A DNA stretch of 64,000 nucleotides from positions 1 through 64,000 of the forward strand of contig DAOTTV010000139.1 of NCBI GenBank assembly GCA_034437755.1. Reading direction: 5' to 3'. The DNA comes from JAUZRW01 sp034437755. GTDB taxonomy: Bacteria > Chloroflexota > Anaerolineae > Aggregatilineales > Phototrophicaceae. The translations under genes were made by a program, and so were the position numbers. Below, one piece after another: positions 1 through 9,677 of the stretch. The notes under the pieces are model-generated. The model saw only the letters and a program-made list of their open reading frames with translations, did not search any database and was not told the origin of the DNA. Every line of letters starts with the position of its first letter. The first letter of the stretch is position 1.

Positions 1-2393
1 GCTTCATCGACGACGATCTGGACACTTGTCATATCACTGCCGGCGGCGTTGGTGACGCGCATCGCGGCGGTGTAGGTGCCGGCTTGGGCGTACTCGAAAG
101 TATCACTGGCAAGTTCGCTGTCGATCACACCATCGCCGTCGAAATCCCACTCGTAAGTGTCGATCTGTCCGATAGCGGTGCTGGTGAAAGCCACGGTCAG
201 CGGCGCAGTGCCGGATTGCGGGTTAGCGGTGAAGCTGGCGACAGGCGCTTGGAGTGGATCATCAAGCGTGATCTGTGTACTTACCTGATCGGTGCCACCG
301 GGGCCAAATGCCGTCAAACTGATGCGGAACGTACCACCGGTCGTATATTCAAAAGTAGGATCAACAGCAGTGCTATCGATGACACCATCTGCATCGAAGT
401 CCCATTCATAACGATTGACATCGCCCTGCGTCAAGTTGTTGAAATTGATCGTGATTGGTGCGCGTCCTGTCCGTGGTGAAAAGTCGAACGCGGCAACAGG
501 CGGGGCGATGACGACTGTCTCGCTGACACGAATCGTCTCATTGGCAGTCGCACGACGACCGAGCGAGTCTTCGACTGTGAGCGTGACGTTGTAATTGCCA
601 GCATCAACATATTCAAAGCTGGAGTTCGGTTGATCGTCATCGATCACGCCATCCCCGTTGAAGTCCCATTGATAGCTTAGCTGGGTGCCGTTGCTCTGGT
701 TAACGAAGTTAACGCGCAGAGGAGCTTCGCCTATGGTCGGGTTCGCGTCAAAGCCGGCAGTTGGCGGTACTGGCGGGGTGCGGACGGAAATTGTCAACGA
801 TGCCTCCGCCGATCCACCGGCACCGGTTGCTGTCAATGTAGCGTTATAAGTGCCGGGAAGCGTGTAGATATGTTCTGGATTAACGGCGGTGCTGTCGATT
901 GTGCCATCATCGTCGAAATCCCATGCATATGTGTCAACATCGCCGGTGGTCGTGTTGGTGAAGTTGACCGTCAGTGGCGCATTGCCCGATACAGGATCCG
1001 CCGTGAAAGCGGCAACAGGTGCATCCGGCGGAGCAGTGACATTGATCGTTGCTGATGTGATGCTCTGTCCACCTTCGCCGATGGCGGTCAAGCGTACGGC
1101 ATATGTACCCGCATCGTTGTAGATATGCGTCGGCGACTCGTCTGTGCTATCCGTGACACCATCCCCGTTGAAATCCCATAGATATGTATCTACCTGACCA
1201 GCCGTGTTGTTGGTGAACGAGACTGTTAGCGGTGTCTCGCCGGACTGGACGCTGGGCGTGAAGTTGGCGGCAGGAGGGGGCACAGCCGGGTCTTCAACAG
1301 TGATCTGGCGGACGGCTGTACTCGTACCACCGGAGCCGCTGACGCGCAGAATGACGTTATAGGTATCGACATCATTGAAGACATGCGTCGGATTCTGTCC
1401 GGTGCTGGTCGTTCCATCGCCGAAGTCCCACTCATAAGTGTTGATTTGTCCGTTAGATGTATCCGTAAAGGAGACTGTCAGCGGGGCTTCGCCACTACTC
1501 GGTGCGGCTGTGAAGTTTGCAATCGGCGCATCCGGTGTTTGCACATTGACTTGTCCGGTTACGTTGGCGGTACCGCCGGGTCCTGTGACGCGAAGCGTAA
1601 CATCGTATGTGCCGGCATTTGTATACGTGTAAGTCGGGTTTGGTTGGTTGCTACTACCACCATCGCCGAAGTCCCATGAGTAACTATTGATTAAACCGGA
1701 TGACAGATTGTTGAAGCGCACGACGAGTGGCGCGGTACCGCTGGCAATATCCTGAGTGAAGGATGCAATCGGACGCGCAACTGTGGTATTCGTCGGCTGG
1801 GGTACTGGCGCACGATTTTGCACGCGCACGTTGCCGACACGCGTCGTCAACTGTGTGCCATCGCGCAAGAAAACGCGCAGACGCAGTTGATACAACCCAT
1901 CCGGTGTCGCGGCGGTGTTAGTCGACCAAACGCCGAGCGATGTCCCAAGCCGCGATTGTTGCACGATACCCGTAATGCTGAACCAGAGATTATTCGGGTT
2001 GGGTTCCGGCCCGTATTCTAGCCGATATTGTAAGAAGCGTGGATGAATCGCTGATCCAACGACTTGTACATTGCCTGAGACAACACTGTTCGGCAGGGGC
2101 GAGACGATTGAAATCGCCGTCGGGACGGATGTGTTCGTCGCGGTCGGTGGGATGAGCGGTACCTGAGTTGGGAACACAAAAGGCGTGTTCGTCGGTGCCG
2201 TCTGCTGATTGAACGGCGTGTTCGTGGCTGGGGCTTGGGGCGTGTTGGTCGGCGGCGTGGTGTTGGTGGCAGTGGGTATCGGTGTTTCGATACTCTCTGC
2301 GGGTGCCGCACCGAGATTACACGCGCTCAAGACGGTAAGCAGAAGCAGCATGAGGCTCAAGCCTACTAGTGATCTGCGTTGTGTTGATTGCAT
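1..2393 (-). CDS. Multi-PKD-domain surface lipoprotein (partial, C-terminus outside window)
   Basis: The minus strand is open from an ATG at 2391-2393 to the window edge (797 codons), so the C-terminus is missing. Residues 1-25 form a lipoprotein signal with lipobox LSAC (Cys25), followed by a Thr/Pro/Asn linker to about residue 80 and a region of about 120 residues that I do not recognise. Then come at least seven PKD domains of about 80 residues, each with the pattern SGxAPLxVxF and a WDFGDG or WDFDGDG core, running from about 1770 down to position 1. PKD modules are Ig-like spacers on surface proteins. An AAGAAGAG ribosome site precedes the ATG. It probably extends across the envelope as a stalk; any catalytic or binding domain would lie in the missing part. 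Confidence 0.9.
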   Translation of the reverse strand, partial: MQSTQRRSLVGLSLMLLLLTVLSACNLGAAPAESIETPIPTATNTTPPTNTPQAPATNTPFNQQTAPTNTPFVFPTQVPLIPPTATNTSVPTAISIVSPLPNSVVSGNVQVVGSAIHPRFLQYRLEYGPEPNPNNLWFSITGIVQQSRLGTSLGVWSTNTAATPDGLYQLRLRVFLRDGTQLTTRVGNVRVQNRAPVPQPTNTTVARPIASFTQDIASGTAPLVVRFNNLSSGLINSYSWDFGDGGSSNQPNPTYTYTNAGTYDVTLRVTGPGGTANVTGQVNVQTPDAPIANFTAAPSSGEAPLTVSFTDTSNGQINTYEWDFGDGTTSTGQNPTHVFNDVDTYNVILRVSGSGGTSTAVRQITVEDPAVPPPAANFTPSVQSGETPLTVSFTNNTAGQVDTYLWDFNGDGVTDSTDESPTHIYNDAGTYAVRLTAIGEGGQSITSATINVTAPPDAPVAAFTADPVSGNAPLTVNFTNTTTGDVDTYAWDFDDDGTIDSTAVNPEHIYTLPGTYNATLTATGAGGSAEASLTISVRTPPVPPTAGFDANPTIGEAPLRVNFVNQSNGTQLSYQWDFNGDGVIDDDQPNSSFEYVDAGNYNVTLTVEDSLGRRATANETIRVSETVVIAPPVAAFDFSPRTGRAPITINFNNLTQGDVNRYEWDFDADGVIDSTAVDPTFEYTTGGTFRISLTAFGPGGTDQVSTQITLDDPLQAPVASFTANPQSGTAPLTVAFTSTAIGQIDTYEWDFDGDGVIDSELASDTFEYAQAGTYTAAMRVTNAAGSDMTSVQIVVDE

Positions 2394-2486
2394 AGCGTCT
2401 CTCTTCTTGGTGTAGATTTATAACATTGATTTAATTATAACGAATATTGGGCTATTCTACCTGACGAAGAGCAGACGTTTGCCTGC

Positions 2487-2516
2487 TTGCACGCAAAACT
2501 AGATTGGTGGTAAACT
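2487..2516 (+). promoter_or_regulatory. Possible promoter of the two-component operon
   Basis: TTGCAC at 2487-2492 and TAAACT at 2511-2516 are 18 bp apart. The predicted start of transcription falls at or next to the ATG at 2523, and no Shine-Dalgarno sequence precedes that ATG, so the message may be leaderless. This is weak evidence from sequence alone. Confidence 0.3.
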
Positions 2517-2522
2517 ACACAT

Positions 2523-3227
2523 ATGAAAGTATTAATTGTAGATGATGAACAAGCGATCCGTGATGCACTCGGGCGTAAATTACGCCGCGATGGGTTCGAT
2601 GTAGCACTGGCAGAGGATGGTGCCGCGGGCTTACGTGCATTCCATACTGAGCGTCCTGATCTCGTCATATTGGATATTATCATGGCGGGCGGGATGGATG
2701 GTTTAACTGTCTGTCGCCGTATTCGCGAATTGGCGGATACCCCGATTATGATGCTATCAGCGAATGCTATTACTGAAGAAGATGTCATCCAGGGCTTGAA
2801 TGCCGGTGCCGATGAATACTTAATCAAACCCATTCGGTTGAACGAGTTCGTCGCGCGCGTCAATGCGCTCATGCGTCGGGTTCAGATCAGCACGACAGAT
2901 GTCGAACAGCAGTATGATGATGGGTATCTCAATGTCGATTTGCACCGTCGTCATGTCTATGTCGATGGTATTAAAGTGCATTTGACACCGACTGAATTCA
3001 AGCTGTTGGCTGTACTCATGGAAAATGCGGGGCGCGTTGTCCCCCAGCGTGAGCTATTAGAGCAGGTGTGGGGGCGGGAATACATCGACGATGTGTACTA
3101 TCCGCGCGTGTACATCAGCCAGCTACGGCGCAAGATCGAACGCGATCCATCTAACCCGACATATATCCTAACAGAGCATCGGGTCGGGTATCGCTTTGAG
3201 AAACAACCACCCCAACTTGATGATTAA
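2523..3227 (+). CDS. OmpR/PhoB-family response regulator
   Basis: This 234-residue protein has a receiver domain (1-120) and a winged-helix DNA-binding domain (about 130-228). The acidic pocket is Asp7/Asp8, the phosphoacceptor Asp51, the switch Ser79 and the conserved Lys102. The C-terminal half carries the PTEFKLL and QLRRKIE motifs of OmpR-type winged helices. One oddity is the loop after Asp51, DIIMAGGMDG, which is one residue longer than the usual DxxMPGxDG. The partner kinase starts 16 bp downstream on the same strand, so the pair should be co-transcribed. Target genes cannot be told from the sequence; the secreted protein downstream is one possibility. Confidence 0.95.
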   Translation: MKVLIVDDEQAIRDALGRKLRRDGFDVALAEDGAAGLRAFHTERPDLVILDIIMAGGMDGLTVCRRIRELADTPIMMLSANAITEEDVIQGLNAGADEYLIKPIRLNEFVARVNALMRRVQISTTDVEQQYDDGYLNVDLHRRHVYVDGIKVHLTPTEFKLLAVLMENAGRVVPQRELLEQVWGREYIDDVYYPRVYISQLRRKIERDPSNPTYILTEHRVGYRFEKQPPQLDD

Positions 3228-3243
3228 CTGACGGGCGTGCCGG

Positions 3244-5448
3244 ATGCCCTATGCAACACAACTAACGCTCATCTTGAATAGCTTCATGCTGGCGCTGGCG
3301 ATGGCATTTCTGGTCATTGTCATCTGGTATGACGTGCGGCGATTGGTGAATCAGCTCTTCGCTATCTTTTTGATTCTGGTGCAGGTCTGGAATTTTGGCT
3401 ATCTGTTGTCAGAAGTCGCCATCCTGCTTGAAACATCACCGGTGCTGGCGAATACGGCTTTTTCGCTCTCGACTGCTGGTTTTGTCGGGGCAAGCATTAG
3501 CCTGTGGGCGCTGGTGATGGTGCTGGTTGGCATCCAACCGAAGCGTTTTCGAGCGTGGTTCGTCTTTTATCTAACGGTGACGCTCGGATACGCGCTCACA
3601 CTCGGTCGTACGACGAACGATGTGCTGACTGATACACCGCAAATTCAAACCTTTATTCTGTTCTTCTTCGGTATTTTCGACGCGCTGACGCTCTATATTG
3701 TCTGGCGCTATCGTCGTAAATTCACCAGTTTGGTGTTAATCTTCGGTGTGTTGTTGTTCATCGGCGGGCAGAGTATCAACTTTCTTAATCCTGAACTGGG
3801 TATCGTTTCGATTTCGACGACGATCAGTTCTGTCGGGGCTTTGATTATCAGTTTCGTCGTCATCCAGCGCGAGATTATCCGCCCCTTACTCGAGCGTGGC
3901 TCACAACTTGAGTCGATGCACCACGTCAGCCTAGCAATTACCAGTCGCATCGCCACTGATGCCGTCCTCGGCGAGATTGCCGCCCGTGCCGCCCAATGGT
4001 TAGAAGCCGATGCCGCTGGGATTTTCCTCAAGCAAGGCGATCAATTGCACCTCGGCGCAATCTATGAATTGCCGCCTGATGTTCATCATCACCGCCTCGC
4101 CCTCGGTCAGGGGATTGCTGGGACTGTCGCACAGACGAAAAAGACGATCTATCTTGAGAATTATCGCCGCGATTGGAACGGTGATGAAGATTTGCCACTA
4201 GCGTTCAACACCTTTGGCTCTGTGATCTGCGTTCCACTGATCTACGATAATGCTGTGATCGGCGTCCTGATGGTCATTGCCAGCGCACACGGTCACCTGT
4301 TCGATCAAGAAGATGCTGATCTGCTGGAGTTACTGGCATCACAGGCGGCGGTTGCGATCGCCTATGGCGATCTGTTCAGCGAGCAGAAGAAGCTCACTGA
4401 ACAACTGGCACTTGCCCATGAACAATTGCGTACCGTGATCACAGGCACGGAGAGTCCGGTGTTGGCTGTTGATCGCCATTTGAACTTGATCTTCACCAAT
4501 CCTGCCGCTGAGGAAATTTTCGCGCTGTCAACGATTCATAGCCGCGATAGTGTCTTACAGGCGATACCGTCTCATGCGTTACCACAGGACTTCAAGCAGG
4601 TTTTACGCCAGATCACGCGCAATCGCGCTTATCGCTATGAGATTGAGCACGCGGGCAAGACCTATTTATGCCACGTCGCAAGCCTCGGTAATGGTCGCAT
4701 CGAAGGCTTTGTCGCAGTCCTCAATGACATCACCGAACTGAAAGAACTCGATCGCATCAAGAGCGAGATGGTACGCATGACCAGCCATGATCTTAAGAAC
4801 CCGTTGCAAGCGGCGATGGCGAATCTCGAACTCTTGCAGGAAGATACAGAAGCACTCGATGATCCTGAGATTGATCTCTCTGTGGGCAATATTGAACGTC
4901 AGCTGAGCAAGATGTATCGGATTATCGGCAATATTCTGGATTTAGAGCGCGTGCGCCTCGGCTCGCAACCCACTGAAGTTTGTCATCCAGCGCGGATTGT
5001 CACGGAAGCAATCGACGAATTACAGGATATGGCGCACGAAGAAAACGTCGCCCTGAATGTGGAGATTGCGCCGGATGCCGCCGATTTCCTCGGCGATTCT
5101 GATCAGGTACATCGGGCGATTGTCAATCTGATCGAGAATGCAATCAAGTTTAATCGCTCTGGCGGCAAGGTTGATGTCAGCGTTACGATGCATGCCAATC
5201 GTGTCCGCTTTACAGTTGTCGATACGGGTATCGGTATCCCGCCTGATATGCAGAGTAAAATATTCGACCGCTTCTATCGTGGGCATCAATCTGGCGCAGA
5301 GCATGTGAGTGGCTCCGGTCTTGGGTTGAGTCTCGTCAAAGCCGTGGTTGATAGCCATAATGGGGAATTAACGGTCGATAGCCGTCCCGAACAAGGGACG
5401 TGTTTCTATATCGAAATTCCGTCTATTAATGTCGTTACACAAGCATAA
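3244..5448 (+). CDS. 7TM-GAF-PAS sensor histidine kinase
   Basis: This 734-residue kinase begins with about seven hydrophobic segments (1-215). It then has a GAF domain (about 235-375), a PAS-like segment (about 395-490), a dimerisation/phosphoacceptor domain with His515 in SHDLKNPLQ, and an ATPase domain with an N box (NLIENAIKFN), G1 (DTGIGIP) and G2 (GSGLGLSLV). It is probably the cognate kinase of the regulator just upstream, phosphorylating its Asp51. The layout, with a membrane sensor plus two cytosolic sensory modules, suggests several inputs; the signal is unknown. The ATG at 3244 has only a weak ribosome site, so translation may be coupled to the regulator. Confidence 0.93.
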   Translation: MPYATQLTLILNSFMLALAMAFLVIVIWYDVRRLVNQLFAIFLILVQVWNFGYLLSEVAILLETSPVLANTAFSLSTAGFVGASISLWALVMVLVGIQPKRFRAWFVFYLTVTLGYALTLGRTTNDVLTDTPQIQTFILFFFGIFDALTLYIVWRYRRKFTSLVLIFGVLLFIGGQSINFLNPELGIVSISTTISSVGALIISFVVIQREIIRPLLERGSQLESMHHVSLAITSRIATDAVLGEIAARAAQWLEADAAGIFLKQGDQLHLGAIYELPPDVHHHRLALGQGIAGTVAQTKKTIYLENYRRDWNGDEDLPLAFNTFGSVICVPLIYDNAVIGVLMVIASAHGHLFDQEDADLLELLASQAAVAIAYGDLFSEQKKLTEQLALAHEQLRTVITGTESPVLAVDRHLNLIFTNPAAEEIFALSTIHSRDSVLQAIPSHALPQDFKQVLRQITRNRAYRYEIEHAGKTYLCHVASLGNGRIEGFVAVLNDITELKELDRIKSEMVRMTSHDLKNPLQAAMANLELLQEDTEALDDPEIDLSVGNIERQLSKMYRIIGNILDLERVRLGSQPTEVCHPARIVTEAIDELQDMAHEENVALNVEIAPDAADFLGDSDQVHRAIVNLIENAIKFNRSGGKVDVSVTMHANRVRFTVVDTGIGIPPDMQSKIFDRFYRGHQSGAEHVSGSGLGLSLVKAVVDSHNGELTVDSRPEQGTCFYIEIPSINVVTQA

Positions 5449-5462
5449 GAGAAAGTAGCCAC

Positions 5463-6524
5463 ATGCAATTACGTCGTATTCTTCTCATTGGATCTTTTAT
5501 TGTTAGTCTCGTTCTCATGACAGTTGTCGTCAGCGCGCAGGATACAGGTGCTGACGATGCCACCGCTACGCCGGCACCGTCGAAAACGCCGATGCCCGAA
5601 GCCGTTCCGGTTGAAGAAACAACTGCCGCAGAGCAAACATCCGATCTTGCCGTTGATCGCACGTTACCGCGCGCGTACACACAAGAGGACTTGCAAGTCT
5701 TGGTCGGCAATGTGCAACGTCCGAATGGCTTTGTCTGGTTGAATAATAACCTGTACACAGCTTGTGCGGGTGATTGGACATTGTACGAAATCAATTCTGA
5801 AACAGGCGCGACGCGGAGCTTCGTCTTTGGTATCCAAAACGCGCACACGCTGGTTGCTGAAGACACGGACGCGGGCTTTAACCTGTGGATACCGGACTTT
5901 GAACAAAGTCAGGTGATGCGCGTCGATCATCGGCGCGGTAGTCCGGCAGTTGTCACCGGCGACAACCTAGACGCGCCATGGGGCATGGTCGCACTCGATG
6001 AGGAATGGTTCCTTGTCAGCAACATTCGCTCGAATACGCTGGCGACCATCAGCAAAAGCGGCGAGTCGCAGATTGTTATGGCGGATTTGCGTAATCCAGC
6101 CGGGTTAGCGATTGATGGTGGCTATGTTTACGTGGTCAACAACGGTAGTGCGCGCCGCGCGATCGAATGGTTTGAGCTAGATGACATCAACATGCCATCC
6201 GATGCCGACCCGGCGACCGGCGTCACCCAACCGCTGGTACAAGGCTTACAGAACGCCTCCAGTGTGGTGATGGCGGATGATGGGTATCTGTATTTCACGT
6301 ATGCGCTGGGGACGCGGGGTGTCGTCGGGCGTGTTGATCCGGCGGAGTGCCGCGATGGTGGTTGCACCAATGATCAAGTTGAAATTGTGCTGTTCACCGA
6401 GTTACAAGCGCCACTCGCTGGTTTGACGATTTCGCCGGATATGCGCCTGTTCATTCACACGATTTTCCGACCTGAAATTTACTGGGTACGCCTCTATCCA
6501 GAGATGCAAACTGACCAAGAGTGA
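5463..6524 (+). CDS. Secreted beta-propeller-like (NHL/SMP-30-type) protein
   Basis: The protein has 353 residues, with a signal peptide (1-26, ending SAQ), a Thr/Pro/Ala-rich linker to about 65, and then repeating strand-turn units such as PNGFVWLNNNLYTA, AGLAIDGGYVYVVNN and AGLTISPDMRLFIHT. These resemble blades of NHL or SMP-30-type propellers. It starts 14 bp after the kinase gene and is probably in the same operon, which hints at an exported sensor accessory or an output of the system. I see no catalytic metal-ligand set that would make it a clear lactonase. The function is unassigned; the fold call is inference from motif periodicity. Confidence 0.75.
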   Translation: MQLRRILLIGSFIVSLVLMTVVVSAQDTGADDATATPAPSKTPMPEAVPVEETTAAEQTSDLAVDRTLPRAYTQEDLQVLVGNVQRPNGFVWLNNNLYTACAGDWTLYEINSETGATRSFVFGIQNAHTLVAEDTDAGFNLWIPDFEQSQVMRVDHRRGSPAVVTGDNLDAPWGMVALDEEWFLVSNIRSNTLATISKSGESQIVMADLRNPAGLAIDGGYVYVVNNGSARRAIEWFELDDINMPSDADPATGVTQPLVQGLQNASSVVMADDGYLYFTYALGTRGVVGRVDPAECRDGGCTNDQVEIVLFTELQAPLAGLTISPDMRLFIHTIFRPEIYWVRLYPEMQTDQE

Positions 6525-6541
6525 CGAATATGCAAGACTCT

Positions 6542-6570
6542 ATGCTGGGGGCATCATCTGTCCCCAGCAT
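6542..6570. terminator. Bidirectional hairpin between converging genes
   Basis: ATGCTGGGG at 6542-6550 pairs perfectly with CCCCAGCAT at 6562-6570 across an 11-nt loop. It lies between the 3' ends of two converging genes and could end both transcripts, although no strong T-run follows on either strand. Confidence 0.55.
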
Positions 6571-6582
6571 CATATGAGCTTG

Positions 6583-6831
6583 TCACTCACCGAGGGGTTG
6601 TGCCAGCATCAACCCGATGATCGCGACGATCACGCCGAGATCTTTGAAGAGCAAAACGAAAAACGCCAGCACACCTGAAGCCACGCCGAGATTGATAAAG
6701 CCCAGAATCGTCCCGATGACGAACAACGCTAGCCCGACAATAATCGGTAAGCCGCGTTGTTTGGCGAGCGCAGTCGAGAGCCGTTCGAGATTTTTGATCA
6801 AAAATTGTGATGCGTCGATGCGTTTGAACAT
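6583..6831 (-). CDS. Small two-TM membrane protein downstream of hflX
   Basis: This is an 82-residue protein with a basic amphipathic N-terminus (1-27) and two hydrophobic helices (about 28-50 and 55-76). I do not recognise the family. The ATG follows the hflX stop after one base, with the arrangement TGA-T-ATG, so it is almost certainly translated by coupling to hflX. That position suggests a membrane partner or simply operon economy; nothing in the sequence settles it. Confidence 0.75.
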   Translation of the reverse strand: MFKRIDASQFLIKNLERLSTALAKQRGLPIIVGLALFVIGTILGFINLGVASGVLAFFVLLFKDLGVIVAIIGLMLAQPLGE

Positions 6832-6832
6832 A

Positions 6833-8161
6833 TCACTCTAGCTCCAAGTATTCATAATCTTTATAACGCTGATAAAGGGCGGTCGGTAGTTCGACATCGA
6901 CTAGCACCCCATCGTCACGATGATCCTGTTCAAGCACGCGCGCTGACGTATGCAGGAATGAGACGATGTCACCACGATCATAGGGGATCAGCAGGGCTGT
7001 CCGTGTTAATCGGCGCGATAAGCCCTCGGCAATCGTAGCATACAGGCGATCGAAGCCTTGTGTCGTCTGTGCCGAGATTGCGACTTGCCCGATATATTCG
7101 TCTATATTCTTGATGCCCGGCATCGACGATTGATTCCAGCGATCCATCTTATTCCACACGAGAATGCGCGGCACGCTCGCCGCCTCGATTTCTGCCAGTG
7201 TATCTTCGACGGTTTCGATATGCTCGACCACATTTGGATGTGAAATATCGACGACGTGCAAGATTAAATCTGCTTCTAAGATTTCTTCCAGCGTGGCGCG
7301 GAAGGCGGCGACAAGCGTTGTCGGTAGCTTCTGGATGAAGCCGACCGTGTCGCTCACGAGAACTTCGCGATTACTGGGCATGATGATCTGGCGAGTGGTC
7401 GGGTCAAGCGTGGCGAAGAGCTGGTCGGCGACGTAAACTGTTGAGTCCGTCAGGGCGTTGAGCAAGGTCGATTTACCCGCGTTGGTATAGCCGACGAGCG
7501 CAACGACCGGGATACCGGTCTTACGCCGCCGCGCGCGATATTGCCGCCGATGTGACCGGACTTTCTCAAGCTCTTCTTTGAGCTTGGCAATCTTGCGCCC
7601 GATTTCACGTTTATCGACTTCGAGCTGGGTCTCACCGGGGCCACGCACGCCAACGCCACCGGCACCGCCCATCCCGCCTGCTTGTCGGGCAAGGTGCGTC
7701 CACTGGCGCGTCAGTCGGGGCAGGCGATATTCATATTGCGCTAGCTCGACTTGTAATGCCCCCTCGCGCGTGCTGGCATGTTGCGAGAAGATGTCAAGAA
7801 TCAGCGCCGAGCGATCTAACAACTTGATGTCATCGCCGAGCAAGTTCGCTAACTCGCGCTGGTGGCGGGGCGATAACTCATCATCGAAAATTACTGACTG
7901 TGCGTCAAAGTCTTGCACGGCGCTGATCACTTCTTGCACCTTACCCGAGCCGATATACGTCGCAGGATCAATATGTTGTAAGTTCTGTGTCGTCTGCCCG
8001 ACGACAGTCATGCCTGCTGTTTCGGCAAGCATCGTCAGTTCATCCATCGAATCATCAAGGCTGAGCAAAGGTCGCTCACTGCGTACTTGTGCGCCGACTA
8101 AAAAGGTGCGTTCAGGTTCTCGGTTTACAATCTGGAAATCGTCAGACATAAGTTTAACCAT
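6833..8161 (-). CDS. hflX: GTPase HflX
   Basis: HflX is a ribosome-associated GTPase that splits stalled or stressed ribosomes. The 442-residue protein has the N-terminal HflX domain, a Gly-rich linker (GGMGGAGGVGVRGPGETQL, about 162-180), a coiled-coil helix (about 182-215) and the G domain: P-loop GYTNAGKST at 224-232, G3 DTVGF and G4 NKMD. The C-terminal segment (about 365-442) is the usual short extension. The start is either the ATG at 8161 or the in-frame ATG at 8149; neither has a strong ribosome site. It sits in the plsX-TPR-trmFO-hflX minus-strand series, 83 bp after trmFO. Confidence 0.95.
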   Translation of the reverse strand: MVKLMSDDFQIVNREPERTFLVGAQVRSERPLLSLDDSMDELTMLAETAGMTVVGQTTQNLQHIDPATYIGSGKVQEVISAVQDFDAQSVIFDDELSPRHQRELANLLGDDIKLLDRSALILDIFSQHASTREGALQVELAQYEYRLPRLTRQWTHLARQAGGMGGAGGVGVRGPGETQLEVDKREIGRKIAKLKEELEKVRSHRRQYRARRRKTGIPVVALVGYTNAGKSTLLNALTDSTVYVADQLFATLDPTTRQIIMPSNREVLVSDTVGFIQKLPTTLVAAFRATLEEILEADLILHVVDISHPNVVEHIETVEDTLAEIEAASVPRILVWNKMDRWNQSSMPGIKNIDEYIGQVAISAQTTQGFDRLYATIAEGLSRRLTRTALLIPYDRGDIVSFLHTSARVLEQDHRDDGVLVDVELPTALYQRYKDYEYLELE

Positions 8162-8244
8162 CTACTATGATCAGGTGGGTTACAAACCGCGAGCATGCTG
8201 TGTTGAGCATACCCCCGCGCTTGCTTGTCTAGCATGCGTCGATG

Positions 8245-9612
8245 CTAACTGAAGATTACCTCTGGCAATTGTACATCGCTGAGATAGCTATCCTGTAGTG
8301 TGTCGATTGACTGGCGCATCGAATCGAGCGCGCGCTCGGCATAGGCTTGCTTGCGCTTACGCTTGTCTTTCACATGCTCGGCTAGGGCTGGGATGATGCC
8401 GAAGTTGGCTTTCATCGGCTGGAAATCCTTCGGTTGGGCATGGGTGACGTAGTAGCACAGCGCGCCCAGCATGGTATCGCGCGGCGGTATCCACGCTGTT
8501 TGCGTGTTCAATTGGCGTGAGAGATTGACCGCCGCCACTAAGCCTGTTGCGACATTGCCCACATAGCCCTCGACACCGGTAATCTGCCCGCCAAAATATA
8601 AACCTTCACGGTTGCGGAATTGCATGGTTGGATACAGCAGAGTCGGTGAATTGATGAAGGTGTTGCGGTGCATTTGTCCCATACGGATGAATGTCGCGTT
8701 CTCTAAGCCGGGGATCATGCGTAAAATCTCGCCCTGTACGCCCCAGCGCATATTGGTCTGAAAACCGACTAAATTATAGAGACTGCCCGCGATGTTATCG
8801 CGCCGCAACTGCACGACCGCATATGGGCGCTTGCCCGTGCGCGGGTCAGTCAGCCCGACGGGGCGCATCGGGCCGAACATCAGCGTATCATCGCCCCGCG
8901 CCGCCAATTGCTCGACTGGTACGCATCCCTCGAAAAAATGCGGGTCTTCGCGCTCGAAGTCGCGCAGTTCTTTGGTTTCTGCCTCGCGCAAGGCTTTGAC
9001 GAACGCCAGATATTCTTCTTTGTTCATCGGGCAGTTGATGTAATCGCCCTCATCGGTGTCACCACGATCATAGCGGTTCGCTTTGAAGGCGATTGACATA
9101 TCGATCGTATCAGCTTCGACAATCGGCGAGAGGGCATCGTAGAAATACAGATGATCTTGTCCGGTCAATGCGCCGATCTCTGCCGAGAGCGCCTCTGATG
9201 TGAGCGGGCCAGTGGCGATGATCGTCGGTTCATCGGGTATCGCCGTCACTTCTGCGCGAATGACGGTGATCTTAGGGTGGTCATTGATCGCCGCAGTGAC
9301 GATCTCAGCGAATGCCTCGCGCCCGACTGCCAGCGCGCCGCCTGCCGGTACAGCCGCTTTTTCAGCGGCATCCAGCAAGAGTGATTTGAGCATTCGCATT
9401 TCATGCTGGAGCAAGCCTGTCGCGCGGTCGGGTAACTTTGACCCTAATGAATTGCTACATACAAGCTCACCCAGTCGCGTGCTGACGTGTGCGCCAGTGG
9501 TTTTCTTCGGGCGCATTTCGTACAGATCAACCGAATGACCGCGCTCTGCCAGTTGCCATGCGGCTTCTGATCCGGCGAGACCCCCGCCAATAACAATGAC
9601 TTTTTGACTCAT
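8245..9612 (-). CDS. trmFO: Methylenetetrahydrofolate-tRNA-(uracil54-C5)-methyltransferase TrmFO
   Basis: TrmFO is the FAD/folate-dependent enzyme that makes 5-methyluridine at position 54 of tRNA in bacteria lacking the SAM-dependent TrmA. The N-terminus has the dinucleotide-binding motif GGGLAGSEAAW, followed by family segments such as YEMRP, ELVCSNSLGS and the C-terminal GQITGVEGYVG. With the ATG at 9612 the protein is 455 residues, the usual length. An in-frame TTG at 9633 would add seven residues but has no ribosome site, whereas AAGG precedes the ATG. It lies between the TPR gene and hflX, so two tRNA/ribosome genes are neighbours here. Confidence 0.95.
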   Translation of the reverse strand: MSQKVIVIGGGLAGSEAAWQLAERGHSVDLYEMRPKKTTGAHVSTRLGELVCSNSLGSKLPDRATGLLQHEMRMLKSLLLDAAEKAAVPAGGALAVGREAFAEIVTAAINDHPKITVIRAEVTAIPDEPTIIATGPLTSEALSAEIGALTGQDHLYFYDALSPIVEADTIDMSIAFKANRYDRGDTDEGDYINCPMNKEEYLAFVKALREAETKELRDFEREDPHFFEGCVPVEQLAARGDDTLMFGPMRPVGLTDPRTGKRPYAVVQLRRDNIAGSLYNLVGFQTNMRWGVQGEILRMIPGLENATFIRMGQMHRNTFINSPTLLYPTMQFRNREGLYFGGQITGVEGYVGNVATGLVAAVNLSRQLNTQTAWIPPRDTMLGALCYYVTHAQPKDFQPMKANFGIIPALAEHVKDKRKRKQAYAERALDSMRQSIDTLQDSYLSDVQLPEVIFS

Positions 9613-9677
9613 GATTGTGCGATGCCTTATCAACTCAAAGGACAGATTAAACTATTTTAACGACCTTTATGACCCCT

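Noticed and set aside
84..2415. Several open frames on the plus strand across the PKD region
   Set aside because: They are shadows of the long open minus-strand lipoprotein gene, whose domains are clear.
8193..8212. Hairpin GCATGCT/AGCATAC and further AGCAT copies between trmFO and hflX
   Set aside because: Short, with a wobble pair and no T-run; may be chance in an 83-bp gap.
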